A stretch of DNA of 64,000 nt from JAJYKC01 sp963823105 (GTDB lineage: Bacteria; Acidobacteriota; Terriglobia; Bryobacterales; Bryobacteraceae). Below, in pieces: positions 1 through 9,084 of the stretch. The notes under the pieces are model-generated. The model was not told where the DNA came from, ran no database searches, and saw only the letters and a list, made by a program, of their open reading frames with translations. The position numbers and the translations under genes are program-made. The DNA is taken from NCBI GenBank assembly GCA_963823105.1, contig CAWGKC010000009.1, forward strand, positions 496,001 to 560,000. Reading direction: 5' to 3'. Every line of letters begins with the position of its first letter. Position 1 is the stretch's first letter.

Positions 1-153
1 GACAAACTCCGCCTCGGTGGGAATTTCCAATAGCCGGCGAACAACGGAAAGCCTTTCTCCATGTTCCTTTTGGCCCTCAGGGTCGACGGGACGGCGTCCG
101 CGTCGTCCTTCCTGCCTCATTACATCTTGAAGGTCTTTTTGCTTCTCATCCAT
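1..153 (-). CDS. Small hypothetical protein, N-terminal part
   Basis: An ATG-started frame of 51 codons runs off the left edge, so only the N-terminus is present. It begins MDEKQKDLQDVMRQEGRRGR and is highly charged, ending in PTEAEFV at the edge. A GGAG lies about 13 bases upstream of the ATG, which is a weak ribosome site. The charged helix followed by TEAEF resembles short bacterial proteins of unknown function, but I do not recognise a named family. It is transcribed away from the ATPase gene that follows. Confidence 0.4.
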   Translation of the reverse strand, partial: MDEKQKDLQDVMRQEGRRGRRPVDPEGQKEHGERLSVVRRLLEIPTEAEFV

Positions 154-518
154 TATTTATTCCAGCTCCCAGACTCAATCCAACAAGCCGAGGCCGCTCG
201 ACCGCTTTAAAGTGCTGTAAACAATAGTACAAAGCGCCATCAGAACTAGTATATAGGTTCTTTGACTTCGGATGAGGTGCGCCATGCTGCAGTCGTATCG
301 CTACTGCTCCAGCAATCTCCTAATTCTCGGAGCCAAGACGAAAATTGCTCGAACGAGAAACATCGGCAACATCGTCCTAGCCGGTTCCTCAATGCACCCC
401 CTTTCACCCCGTTCCCATTTTCCCCGCAACTCTATTTCCTTCCCCCTCAGTAACTTCCGCTCCCTCCCGCCCTCCCGCCGCTCGCCCCCGATGGTACAAC
501 TATTCCAGAAAGCTAATC
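154..518. other. Intergenic region, no gene seen
   Basis: This gap separates the leftward small gene from the rightward ATPase gene and should hold both promoters. The left half is relatively AT-rich and has a short inverted repeat, AGAAC and GTTCT around a TAGTATATAG loop near 232-251. The right half becomes pyrimidine-rich. Frames here are proline/arginine-rich shadows and no coding signal is convincing. Confidence 0.4.
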
Positions 519-2006
519 ATGTCCACCGACTCACAAACCCCATTCACCCGCCCCGTCACCCACCTCGAAACCCTCCTCGGCCTCGCCTCTGGCCTGGAGC
601 CGTTCTCCTCCGACCATGGCCAAGCCTACATCGGCCTCCCCGCCGGCGAAAGCCCCCAGTTCTGGCCCGTCCGCTCGGCCCGCTTCCGCGACTGGCTCCT
701 CGCCGCCTTCTACAACACCCGCGGCGAGCTGCCCACCGACTCCTCCCTCCGCCGCGCCATCTCCGCCATCGAATCCCTCGCCCACGCCAACACCTCCTTC
801 CGCCGCAGCGTCGAGCGCCGCGTCGCCGCCAACGGCAACCCCCACCTCCCCGAGTGCATCTCGCTCGACCTCGACAACCAAGGCTCCAACGCCATCGAGA
901 TCACCGCCGAAGGTTGGGCCGCGGGAGACGGCCTCCGTCACGGGTTTCGTCACGCATTCCGTCACAGCCGCGGAAACCTCGCGCTCCCCGTCCCCCTCCA
1001 CGACTGCGCCCCCTCCGCCCTCGCCCGCCTCTTCCGCGTCGCCCCCGGCCCCAATCTCACCCTCCTTCAAGCCTGGCTCTCCGCCGCCCTCCGCCCCACC
1101 GGCCCCTATCCCATCCTCGTCCTCACCGGCCCTCCCGGCAGCGGCAAATCCGTCGCCGCCGCCATGCTCCGCAATCTCGTCGACCCCTCCACCGCGCCGC
1201 TCCAGGCCCTCCCCAACACCCCCGCCGCCCTTCTCCGCGAAGCCTGGCACAACTGGCTCCTCGCCTTCGACGACGTCCACCACATCTCCGATTCCATGTC
1301 CTCCGCCCTCTGCCGCCTATCGAGCGGCACCGGCTATCTCCTCAACGAACGCGCCGCCGAACGCGAAGCCCTGCGCCTGAAACTCGCCCGCCCCATCGTC
1401 ATCACCACCACCGAATCCGCAGCCAGACTCGTTCGCAACGCAGTCGACAACCCTTTCCTCTCCCGCGTCATCACCGTCCACATGGAGGCCATCCCGCCCA
1501 CCGAACGCAAAACGGAAGAGTCCCTCTGGACGCGCTTCGATTCGCTGCACCCCGCCCTCCTCGGCCTTCTCTGCGATGCGACCTCGATGGCCATGCGCAA
1601 CTATTCCACTGTCAAGCTTCCCGGCCTGCCGCGCCACGCCGACTTCACCGTCTGGGCCGTCGCCGCCGCCCCCGCCTTCGGCTACTCCGTCAATACCCTC
1701 GTCAACGCCCTCGTCGCCCCCACGCTCGACCCCATCCGCGGCGCCCTCCACCATTTCCTCGCCGGCCGCCCCTCCTGGACCGGCACCGCCACCGAACTCT
1801 GGGACAAACTCGAATCGCAACTAGGCAAACACCAAATCCCCGCCTCCCCCCGCGGCCTCTCCCAACTCCTAAATAAACTCGGCGGCGTCACCGTCGAACG
1901 CCACCGCCTCGCCGGCGGCCTCACCCGCCTCATGACCGTCACCCTCACCCTCGCCCTCGCCACCCAACCCACCCCTCGCCACGAATTCGCCAGAATCGCC
2001 GCCTGA
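519..2006 (+). CDS. P-loop ATPase of phage/plasmid primase-helicase type
   Basis: The 495-residue protein has a Walker A motif GPPGSGKS near residue 206 and a Walker B-like LLAFDDVHH near residue 250, followed by the sensor-like stretch IVITTTES. From about residue 45 onward the order of elements (a GPYPILVLTGPPGSGKS core, ALCRLSSGTGY, a C-terminal small winged region) matches the ATPase half of large replication proteins found on integrative elements and in phages. The primase half those proteins usually carry is absent. No integrase, capsid or replication partner lies nearby, so it is likely an isolated or domesticated copy. Codons end almost always in C, but this follows the C-rich plus strand of this flank. 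Its role is unknown. Confidence 0.6.
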   Translation: MSTDSQTPFTRPVTHLETLLGLASGLEPFSSDHGQAYIGLPAGESPQFWPVRSARFRDWLLAAFYNTRGELPTDSSLRRAISAIESLAHANTSFRRSVERRVAANGNPHLPECISLDLDNQGSNAIEITAEGWAAGDGLRHGFRHAFRHSRGNLALPVPLHDCAPSALARLFRVAPGPNLTLLQAWLSAALRPTGPYPILVLTGPPGSGKSVAAAMLRNLVDPSTAPLQALPNTPAALLREAWHNWLLAFDDVHHISDSMSSALCRLSSGTGYLLNERAAEREALRLKLARPIVITTTESAARLVRNAVDNPFLSRVITVHMEAIPPTERKTEESLWTRFDSLHPALLGLLCDATSMAMRNYSTVKLPGLPRHADFTVWAVAAAPAFGYSVNTLVNALVAPTLDPIRGALHHFLAGRPSWTGTATELWDKLESQLGKHQIPASPRGLSQLLNKLGGVTVERHRLAGGLTRLMTVTLTLALATQPTPRHEFARIAA

Positions 2007-2102
2007 TGTACGGATCTCTGCCCACATGAGAAACTGCAAATCCGGCGACAGCGCCCCACGTAAAGGAAGAGGACGCGGCACCTCGGTGTCTAAGAATTCC
2101 GG

Positions 2103-3131
2103 ATGCGATATATTCTGACAATCCTCGCGCTTTCGCTTACCTCCTGTACGCGTATCCCGTGCAACACCGCCAACATGACGGCCGAAGAGCTAATGGAGCG
2201 ATCCACTCATGTCTTCATCGGCATGATCGAAAAGCATGAGATCCCAAACCGATTCCTCTTTCGAGTCGCGGGAGAAGACCCGGCAAACTGGAGGGTCATC
2301 GGCCGGAAGGTCAAAGTGGAAATGGTCTTACGCGGCATCGAACCCCGCAAGACGATCGATGTCTACGAGGCCTTTCCAACCGGCGGCCTAACGGGGGACT
2401 GGAACCTGACAGAAGATAATCGCCGCTATCTATTTCCCGTCCGGCTGGAGAAAGGGCGTAATCACCTCACGCGAGATCTCTGGCGAAGTATTTTCCCCGT
2501 CTACAGCGGACGGCTCGATCGGCTGCCGCTCGATGCTTCAAGATCGCTATGGGAACGCTTTGCCCTACTGCAATGGTGGGTCCGCCCAGATAGAAGCCCC
2601 GCATTCGGTGACGATCGCTATACCGATCCCGGCCGCGTTTTTGGGCGGTGGAGGAAAGCGAAAGTGCTCCGCGGACTTCTTCGCCATCCTGATAGAGCCG
2701 TCCGTCTGGTGGCGTGTGTAGACCTTATGCAGATCGGCCAAGCTCAGGACGAGTGCTGGGACTCGCTCAATTCGGCCGATCGCCAAAGTTTGAATAAATT
2801 CTGGAACGTGGTCGCGCCGGAAGAATCGTGGAAACAAAATCGAGTCTTTGAAACGCACGCCCTTCAATGGTGGGACCTCACGGCCGGCAGGCCGGCCCTA
2901 CCGTTCGATGAGATCGATGAATTGCGCCTGTACACGACGATCAACAATCCCGCACTACGAAAGGAATTCTGCGCCAAGTTCCAGAAGCGGTTTCCCCACG
3001 ACAGTGAAAACGGGTGTCCGGCGGATCGGCCGCCGCCGGCAACCATCGTTACTCAGGACGGCGACGTCCCCCTGGTTGGCGATTGGCCGAAGCCCCTTGC
3101 ACAAATAAAACGCGAAGGACCCTTCCCTTAA
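2103..3131 (+). CDS. Predicted lipoprotein of unknown function
   Basis: The 342-residue product starts with a short hydrophobic signal ending in a lipobox, LTSC, with the lipidated cysteine at residue 15, so it is expected in the envelope. A stretch near residues 25-100 reads as a small beta domain (FIGMIEKHE, KVKVEMVLRGIEP) like secreted proteins that describe copper- or NTR-type folds, but this is weak. The rest is rich in Trp, Arg and Asp and has no motif I can name. Base composition is more balanced than the C-rich gene before it. Its stop codon overlaps the stop of the convergent DinB gene. Confidence 0.6.
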   Translation: MRYILTILALSLTSCTRIPCNTANMTAEELMERSTHVFIGMIEKHEIPNRFLFRVAGEDPANWRVIGRKVKVEMVLRGIEPRKTIDVYEAFPTGGLTGDWNLTEDNRRYLFPVRLEKGRNHLTRDLWRSIFPVYSGRLDRLPLDASRSLWERFALLQWWVRPDRSPAFGDDRYTDPGRVFGRWRKAKVLRGLLRHPDRAVRLVACVDLMQIGQAQDECWDSLNSADRQSLNKFWNVVAPEESWKQNRVFETHALQWWDLTAGRPALPFDEIDELRLYTTINNPALRKEFCAKFQKRFPHDSENGCPADRPPPATIVTQDGDVPLVGDWPKPLAQIKREGPFP

Positions 3132-3688
3132 CAATCCTCGCCGGGTCCGCCGGACGCCCCGCACTCTTTCCACAGCTTCCCCCAATCCCAAAGGCCCGAC
3201 GCCACCTCCGCCGGCAGCGGGTATCCAAGCTGATGCGCCAGCATACACACCTGCCCGCGATGGTGCGCCTCGTGAGAGATCATGTAGCACAGCATCTCCG
3301 GGCCAACCGGCCAAGGCCGCGCCCAGCCGTCCCGGTGAAACTTCTCGACGCGGCCCCCGCCGTCGCCCAGCGCCTCGGCCAGCATCTCCGCGCAGCGGGC
3401 GCCGCTCTCGGCCAATCCCGCACGGGCCTGCTGCGGCGTGCAGTGTACGCGGTGGAGTTGCGGCGGAATCTTCAGGTGCGGAGCGCTGAGCCTCACCCAC
3501 TTGGAGCGAACGTTGTGCATGTGCGTGAAGATCGCCGCAATCGTCCGGCCCTTGCCCGGCGGTTTGGCTTGCCAGGCCGCCGGGTCGAGTTGTTCGATAA
3601 CAACCTGGTTCATGCGCTCGTTCGCGGCAAAGATCCGGACCGCGGCCCGCCCGAATTGAGTCTCAATCTTGTATTGGCGGGTCGCCAC
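3128..3688 (-). CDS. DinB family protein
   Basis: The 186-residue protein has the layout of the DinB/YfiT four-helix metal-binding fold. The histidines of THMHN (residues 56 and 58) and of ISHEAHHRGQ (about 138-142) sit where this family places its metal ligands. Members are often thiol-dependent transferases or damage-inducible proteins; the substrate cannot be told here. Translation appears to start at a GTG with AGGAG about ten bases upstream. It is convergent with the lipoprotein gene and the two stops overlap by four bases. Confidence 0.75.
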   Translation of the reverse strand: MATRQYKIETQFGRAAVRIFAANERMNQVVIEQLDPAAWQAKPPGKGRTIAAIFTHMHNVRSKWVRLSAPHLKIPPQLHRVHCTPQQARAGLAESGARCAEMLAEALGDGGGRVEKFHRDGWARPWPVGPEMLCYMISHEAHHRGQVCMLAHQLGYPLPAEVASGLWDWGKLWKECGASGGPGEDC

Positions 3689-3781
3689 GGCCCCCTGCTC
3701 CTAGACCCATAATACGTCCGCGCCGCCAGCCGTCCAGAAGGATTCCCTGCCGCGCTAAGCTAAAGCAGGATTTGAATCGGG

Positions 3782-4105
3782 ATGACGCCGGCTAACGAAT
3801 ACGTCGAACTCCGCAACGGCGGCTACTACGTGGCTGGCACACGGATCGGCTTGGACGTCGTAGTTTACGAATTTCGAGATGGACGGTCCGCCGCTGCGAT
3901 CTTCGAAGCGTACCCGTCGATTGGATCGCTAGCGAAGGTCCACGGAGTGATCGCCTTCATCCTCGAGCACCCGAAGGAAATCGAAACATACCTGGAAGCT
4001 CAAGACCGCCGCTACGAGGAGTTCAAGACTCAGAACCCCCTGACGCCCGGCATGATCGAGCGCTTTGAGCGAGCGAAAAACCCAACGCCGCCAAAGCCCG
4101 CCTGA
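3782..4105 (+). CDS. DUF433 domain protein (orphan antitoxin-like)
   Basis: The 107-residue protein shows the DUF433 pattern: GGYYVAGTRIGLDVVVYEF, then SAAAIFEAYPSI and a final helix of a winged-helix fold. DUF433 proteins are commonly the antitoxin-like partner of a PIN-type (DUF5615) toxin encoded directly downstream. No such toxin is seen here; the next 200 bases hold no coding signal before the groEL terminators. It may be a solitary regulator or the surviving half of a module. Confidence 0.65.
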   Translation: MTPANEYVELRNGGYYVAGTRIGLDVVVYEFRDGRSAAAIFEAYPSIGSLAKVHGVIAFILEHPKEIETYLEAQDRRYEEFKTQNPLTPGMIERFERAKNPTPPKPA

Positions 4106-4303
4106 ACTTCCGCGTTCAGACCGGCGCCAGCCTGAATCTCATTCCCCAATTTCTTTCGCCTCAATCTCCTTTCCCTCCCTCATTTCCACCCGCCAGCGCG
4201 TTCCCTCCCATTCCGCCCCGTGGTATCGCTTGAACAGGAACCCGGCATGCACCCACACCCAAACACTCGCCTCACCCGCGAGAATCCCCGCATGCCCCCG
4301 GGC

Positions 4304-4337
4304 TCAAAAAGAAAAGGCCCGCCACAGTGGGCGGGCC
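4304..4337 (-). terminator. Second groEL terminator
   Basis: On the minus strand an eight-base-pair stem GGCCCGCC/GGCGGGCC with a six-base loop is followed by a T-rich run. It lies directly behind the first groEL terminator and would act as a backup. Confidence 0.85.
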
Positions 4338-4342
4338 TATCG

Positions 4343-4370
4343 AAAAAAAGCCCGCCCCGAAGGGCGGGCC
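4343..4370 (-). terminator. Primary groEL terminator (TTCG loop)
   Basis: On the minus strand a perfect stem GCCCGCCC/GGGCGGGC closes on a stable TTCG tetraloop and is followed by seven T residues. It starts about 15 bases after the groEL stop and is a textbook intrinsic terminator. Confidence 0.92.
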
Positions 4371-4384
4371 AAGTCCTGCTGTTC

Positions 4385-6028
4385 TTAGTAGTCCATCTCC
4401 GGACCACCGTGTCCACCGCCCATGTTGGGCGCGGACTGCTTCTTCTCCGGGATCTCGCAGATCATCGCTTCCGTCGTCAGCATCAGGGCGCTGATCGAAG
4501 CGGCGTTCTGCAGAGCCGAGCGGGTCACCTTCGTCGGATCGATCACGCCCGCCTTCACCAGGTCCTCATACACGGCCGTAGCCGCGTTGAAGCCGTAGTT
4601 CGGCGTCGTGTTGGTGCGCACTTTCTCGATCACGATCGCGCCTTCGAAACCGGCGTTGCCGGAAATCTGGCGGGCCGGCTCTTCGCAGGCGCGGCGCACG
4701 ATATCCACGCCGATCTGCTCGTCGCCAACCAACTTCAGCGAATCGAGAGCCTTCGCTCCACGCAGCAGCGCCACGCCGCCGCCCGGAACGATACCCTCTT
4801 CCACCGCCGCGCGAGTGGCGTGCAGCGCATCCTCGACACGGGCCTTCTTTTCCTTCATCTCGGTCTCGGTGGCCGCGCCCACTTTGATCACCGCCACGCC
4901 GCCGGCCAGCTTCGCCAGCCGCTCTTGCAGCTTCTCGCGGTCGTAATCGGAGGTCGTCTCTTCAATCTGCGCGCGCAGTTGCTTGATCCGGCCTTCGATG
5001 TTCTTCGCCGTGCCCGCGCCGTCCACCAGCGTCGTGTTGTCTTTGTCGACGGTCACGCGCTTGGCCCGGCCCAGATCTTCCAGCTTCACGCCTTCCAGCT
5101 TGATGCCGGTCTCTTCCATGATCGACTTGCCGCCGGTCAGGGTCGCGATATCGTCCAACATCGCCTTGCGGCGGTCGCCGAATCCCGGAGCCTTCACCGC
5201 GCAGGCGTTCAACGTGCCGCGCAGCTTGTTTACCACCAGCGTCGCCAGCGCTTCGCCTTCCACTTCCTCGGCGATCACCAGCAGCGGCTTGCCCGAACGC
5301 GCGATCTGCTCCAGCACCGGCAGCAGATCCTTCATGTTGCTGATTTTCTTCTCGTGGATCAGAATGTACGGATCTTCGAGAACGCATTCCATCCGGTCCG
5401 GATCGCTGATGAAGTAAGGCGACAGATAGCCGCGGTCGAACTGCATGCCGTCCACCGTCTGCAGCTCGGTCACCATCGTCTTCGACTCTTCCACCGTGAT
5501 GACGCCGTCTTTGCCGACTTTCTTCATCGCCTCGGCGATGATGTCGCCGATCTGATGGTCGCCGTTGGCGGAAATCGTGCCCACTTGCGCGATCTTCTCG
5601 TCGTTCTCCACCTTCACCGAAAGCTTCTTCACTTCTTCGACAACCGCTTCGACGGCCTTCTCGATGCCGCGCTTCAGCGCCATCGGGTTCGCCCCGGCCG
5701 CCACGCTCTTCACGCCTTCGCGGTAGATGCACTGCGCCAGAATCGTCGCCGTCGTCGTGCCGTCGCCCGCGATGTCGGACGTCTTCGAAGCCACTTCGCG
5801 CACCATCTGCGCGCCCATGTTCTCGAGCGGATCTCTCAGCTCGATCTCCTTGGCCACCGTCACGCCGTCCTTGGTAATCGTCGGTCCGCCGAACTTTTTC
5901 TCGAGTACGACGTTGCGTCCCCGAGGTCCAAGCGTCACCTTCACCGCGTCGGCAAGTTGGTTCACGCCGCGCAGAATCGCTTGTCTGGAATTTTCGCTGT
6001 AAACAATTTGTTTAGCTGCCATATTCAA
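4385..6028 (-). CDS. groEL: Chaperonin GroEL (60 kDa)
   Basis: The 547-residue protein matches GroEL over its full length (usual length 540-550). It assembles into the double-ring ATP-driven folding chamber in the cytoplasm. Hallmarks are the N-terminal AKQIVYSENSRQAILRGVNQ, the nucleotide-binding GDGTTTATILAQ with its catalytic aspartate, and the hinge/equatorial stretch VEEGIVPGGGVALLRG. The C-terminus ends GGGHGGPEMDY instead of the usual run of GGM repeats, a variation also seen in other phyla. It lies 39 bases behind groES in the same operon and is followed by two tandem terminators. A CIRCE element upstream of groES points to HrcA control of both. Confidence 0.98.
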   Translation of the reverse strand: MNMAAKQIVYSENSRQAILRGVNQLADAVKVTLGPRGRNVVLEKKFGGPTITKDGVTVAKEIELRDPLENMGAQMVREVASKTSDIAGDGTTTATILAQCIYREGVKSVAAGANPMALKRGIEKAVEAVVEEVKKLSVKVENDEKIAQVGTISANGDHQIGDIIAEAMKKVGKDGVITVEESKTMVTELQTVDGMQFDRGYLSPYFISDPDRMECVLEDPYILIHEKKISNMKDLLPVLEQIARSGKPLLVIAEEVEGEALATLVVNKLRGTLNACAVKAPGFGDRRKAMLDDIATLTGGKSIMEETGIKLEGVKLEDLGRAKRVTVDKDNTTLVDGAGTAKNIEGRIKQLRAQIEETTSDYDREKLQERLAKLAGGVAVIKVGAATETEMKEKKARVEDALHATRAAVEEGIVPGGGVALLRGAKALDSLKLVGDEQIGVDIVRRACEEPARQISGNAGFEGAIVIEKVRTNTTPNYGFNAATAVYEDLVKAGVIDPTKVTRSALQNAASISALMLTTEAMICEIPEKKQSAPNMGGGHGGPEMDY

Positions 6029-6067
6029 TCTCCTTCTACTTTTGAAACTGGTTTCCCGGCGCCGTTC

Positions 6068-6385
6068 TTACGCCACTTTGGCGGTTTTCGCGCCGCCTTC
6101 AAGCACGCCGAGAACCTCGTCCTCGCGCATGATCATGTACTCGTTGCCATCCAGCTTGATGTCGCTGCCCGAGTATTTCCCGAACAGAATGCGGTCGCCC
6201 GGCTTCACATCCAGCGCAATCACTTTGCCATCTTCCAGACGCTTCCCTTTGCCCACGGCGATCACTTCGCCTTCCTGCGGCTTCTCTTTCGCCGAATCCG
6301 GAATGAAGAGCGACCCATGCTTGCTCTCGCTTTCCTCGATTCGTTTCACCACGATACGGTCGTGGAGCGGACGGATATTCATCAT
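6068..6385 (-). CDS. groES: Co-chaperonin GroES
   Basis: This is the 10 kDa cap of the GroEL chamber. The protein begins MMNIRPLHDRIVVKRIEE and carries the mobile-loop region (ESKHGSLFIPDSAKEKPQ) and the GDRILFGKYSGSDIKLDG core. I place the start at the ATG 15 bases inside the longest frame because a strong GGGAGG lies seven bases before it, and that GGGAGG would itself be coding if the upstream start were used. The product is 105 residues, slightly above the usual 95-100. It is the promoter-proximal gene of groES-groEL. Confidence 0.96.
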   Translation of the reverse strand: MMNIRPLHDRIVVKRIEESESKHGSLFIPDSAKEKPQEGEVIAVGKGKRLEDGKVIALDVKPGDRILFGKYSGSDIKLDGNEYMIMREDEVLGVLEGGAKTAKVA

Positions 6386-6478
6386 TTCAGTACCTCCCAA
6401 ATTAAATTTGCTGATCGACTCGAAACTTCACGCTTCACCGACGGCGCGTTGCCGGCCCAGGAAGCTATACCCATTTTA

Positions 6479-6505
6479 TTAGCACACCGTTTAGAAGAGT
6501 GCCAG
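6479..6505 (-). promoter_or_regulatory. CIRCE operator (HrcA site)
   Basis: The inverted repeat TTAGCACAC, nine bases, GAGTGCCAG matches the CIRCE consensus TTAGCACTC-N9-GAGTGCTAA at 15 of 18 arm positions with exact spacing. It sits about 95 bases upstream of the groES start. By family knowledge it binds the heat-shock repressor HrcA, whose gene is not in the window. Confidence 0.88.
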
Positions 6506-6735
6506 AAAAACCTCCTAACCGACTCATCAAGCTTGAGATATTGTTCTTGACAACGCAACACTCAAGTCTCACCGAGCCGCTTAGGATTTGCCCTTACCCG
6601 CCCTCGCTCCCTCGCCGCCGTCGCCCCCCGCCGCCGTTACCGAGCCGCGACCGTGAGGGAGCGAAACGCACCCCACCCCCTTTCCCGCCCGCTCCTCGCA
6701 AGCGAATTCCCCCGCTCAGCTACAATGGAAATCAG

Positions 6736-9077
6736 ATGTGGCGATCCCGGCCGGTCCTTCTCCTCGCCATGGCCGCGCTCATTGGCATCGTCGCGTCTTC
6801 CTATTACCACCGTGTCCAAGGCCGGAGGACCACCGGCCCCACTCCCCCTTCCATCCTCCCCGACGACACCGCTTCCACCGCCAATGACTGGGTCTGGAAG
6901 CAAACCGCCAACGGTAAAACCACTTCCGAAATCCGCGCCAAGGATTTCCGCCAGGTGCGCGAGCCGAATAAATTCGAGCTCAAAGGCGTCGAGCTTCACA
7001 TCTTCAACAAAGACAGCTCCAGCTACAACCTGATCAAATGCGCCAGCGCCGATTTCGACATTGGAACCGGCATCATGTTCTCCGACGGCGCGGTGGAAAT
7101 CACCATGAACGTCCCCGCCGGCGAGACTCCCAACGGCCGCCTCATGGTCATCCGTTCTTCCGGCGTGCATTTTGAAACCAAGACCGGCAAGGCCACCACC
7201 GATCGCGCCGCCACCTTCCAGTTCGACCGCGGCGAAGGCCAGGCCGTCGGAGCCGAATACGACCCTCAAACCCACGAGCTGCACCTCCTCGGCGACGTGC
7301 AATTGATCTGGCGCGGTTCGAATCCCAAAGCCCCGCCCATGCACATCGAAACCAGCGATCTGCGCTATCGCGAATCGGAAGCCAAGGTCTATCTTTCCCC
7401 GTGGTCGAAGATGTCCCGCGACACCCTGAGCATGAACGGCGGCGCCACGGTGGTGTCCTTGTCCAACGGGGCCATCTCCCTCGTCGAGTCCGAAAACGCC
7501 CAGGGCCAGGACAAACAACCCACGCGCAGCATCGATTTCGCCGCCAATCATTTGGTGATGAACTTCGACGACGACGGCCAGGTGAATAAAATCGCCGGCG
7601 ATCAAAACGCCCACCTCGTCTCCCAATCCAAGGACGCGCAAACCACCATCACCACCGACCACATCGATCTCGATCTCGCCGTCGTGCGCACCGGCGACCA
7701 TTCCGAGAGCAAATTGCGCTCCGCCCTCGCCAACGGCCACGGCGTCGTCGAATCGAAACCCGCGCCGGGGAGCGCCGTTGCCAATCCCGAAACGCGCATT
7801 CTCAAAAGCGACGTCATCGCCATGAAGATGCGCGACGGCGGCCAGGAGATCGAGTCGGTGGAAACCAGCGGCCCCGGCTCGCTCGAATTCGTCCCCGCCA
7901 CCGCCAACCGTCCGCACCGGCTTCTCACCGGAGACCGCATCTGGATCGCCTACGGTCCCGGCCAACCAGATCCAAACCATGCGCTCGGTGAACGTCGTCA
8001 CCCGCACCGAGAATCCGAAATTACCCAACGCCAAACAAGCTCCCCCTCCGGCCATCACCCGCAGCAAGGACCTCCTCGCTACCTTTGAACCGAAGAGCAA
8101 CCAGCTTTCCCACCTCGATCAAACGGGCGATTTTAGTCTACGACGCCGGCGACCGCAAAGCCAAGGCCGATCACGCCACGCTCGATCAATCGAAGAACCT
8201 CATGACCCTCACCGGCGGCGCGCGCATCTGGGATTCCACCGGCGCCACCGTCGCCGACCGCATCGTCCTCAACCAAAAGGACGGCGACTTCACCGCCGAC
8301 GGCGGAGTCAATTCTACCCGTATGCCCGACCAGAACGGCGACTCCTCCGGCATGCTCGACTCAGGCGTTCCCCTCCACGCCCGCGCCCAACACATGGAAT
8401 CGAAGGACCACAACCAGCACATCCTCTATCGCGGCGACGCCGTCGCCTGGCAGGAAGCCAACCGCCTTCAGGCCGATACCATCGAAATCGACCGCGAAGA
8501 CAGCAAACTTTCCGCCCACGGCCACGTCGTCAGCGAGTTGATCGAAAAGAAAAGCGCCACGAACGCTTCGGCGCCCGCCGGCGCCCCGCACGGCCCCATC
8601 TTCACCATCGTTCACGCCTCCGATCTCGTCTACACCGACGACGATCTGCTCGCCCGTTATTCCGGCGGCGTTCTGCTTGAGCGGCCCGATCTCACCGTGA
8701 AGGGCCGCGAGGTGCTCGCCTATCTCCGCGAAAATTCCACCTCCGACGACAGCAAGAAACCGCCCGCCAAGACCGGCGTCGGCGCCAACGCCGATGCCAA
8801 GGACGATTCCGGCTCTTCTCTCGACCACGCCTTCGCCGAGGGCGATGTGCGCATCGTCGCCATCAGCCCCAAACGCACCCGCATCGGAACCTCCGAACAC
8901 GCCGAATACTTCGTCGACGACGGAAAAGTGGTGCTCGAAAAAGGCAATCCCCAGTTGGTCGACAGCTACAAAGGCACCACCAAAGGCAACGAATTGACCT
9001 GGTATGCCAACAATGATAGGCTGCTGGTGAACGGAGCGGAAAAGCAGCTCGCCCATAGTCTGCTCCGCCGCAAGTGA
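6736..9077 (+). pseudogene. LptC/LptA-like LPS transport gene, two frameshifts
   Basis: The N-terminus MWRSRPVLLLAMAALIGIVA is a membrane anchor like that of LptC. It is followed by repeated beta-rich OstA/LptA-type units that bridge lipopolysaccharide across the periplasm (for example RAATFQFDRGEGQAVGAEYD and HATLDQSKNLMTLTGGARIWD). The frame breaks twice, by one extra base near 7963 (YGPG then NQIQTMRSV) and one near 8131-8136 (HLDQTGDF then YDAGDRKAKAD). Removing both gives one frame of about 779 residues. The next gene is lptB, the ATPase of the same machine, seven bases downstream. Because this function is normally essential, sequencing or assembly error is more likely than a true pseudogene. 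I start it at the ATG inside the longer frame, because the preceding 79 codons are low-complexity proline/arginine. Confidence 0.75.
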
Positions 9078-9084
9078 TCGCCGC

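Noticed and set aside
272..1876. Long proline/arginine-rich frame on the plus strand over the ATPase gene
   Set aside because: It is the off-frame translation of C-rich codons; the ATPase frame carries the P-loop and normal composition.
519..4105. Prophage or integrative element on the left
   Set aside because: Apart from one ATPase there is no integrase, structural gene, att repeat or tRNA.
4220..6550. 776-codon plus-strand frame opposite groEL and groES
   Set aside because: It is an antisense shadow of two certain genes; its His/Arg/Leu pattern mirrors their codons.
6736..9077. Programmed ribosomal frameshifting in the LptC/A gene
   Set aside because: No slippery heptamer with downstream structure at the two sites, and similar breaks occur in unrelated genes.
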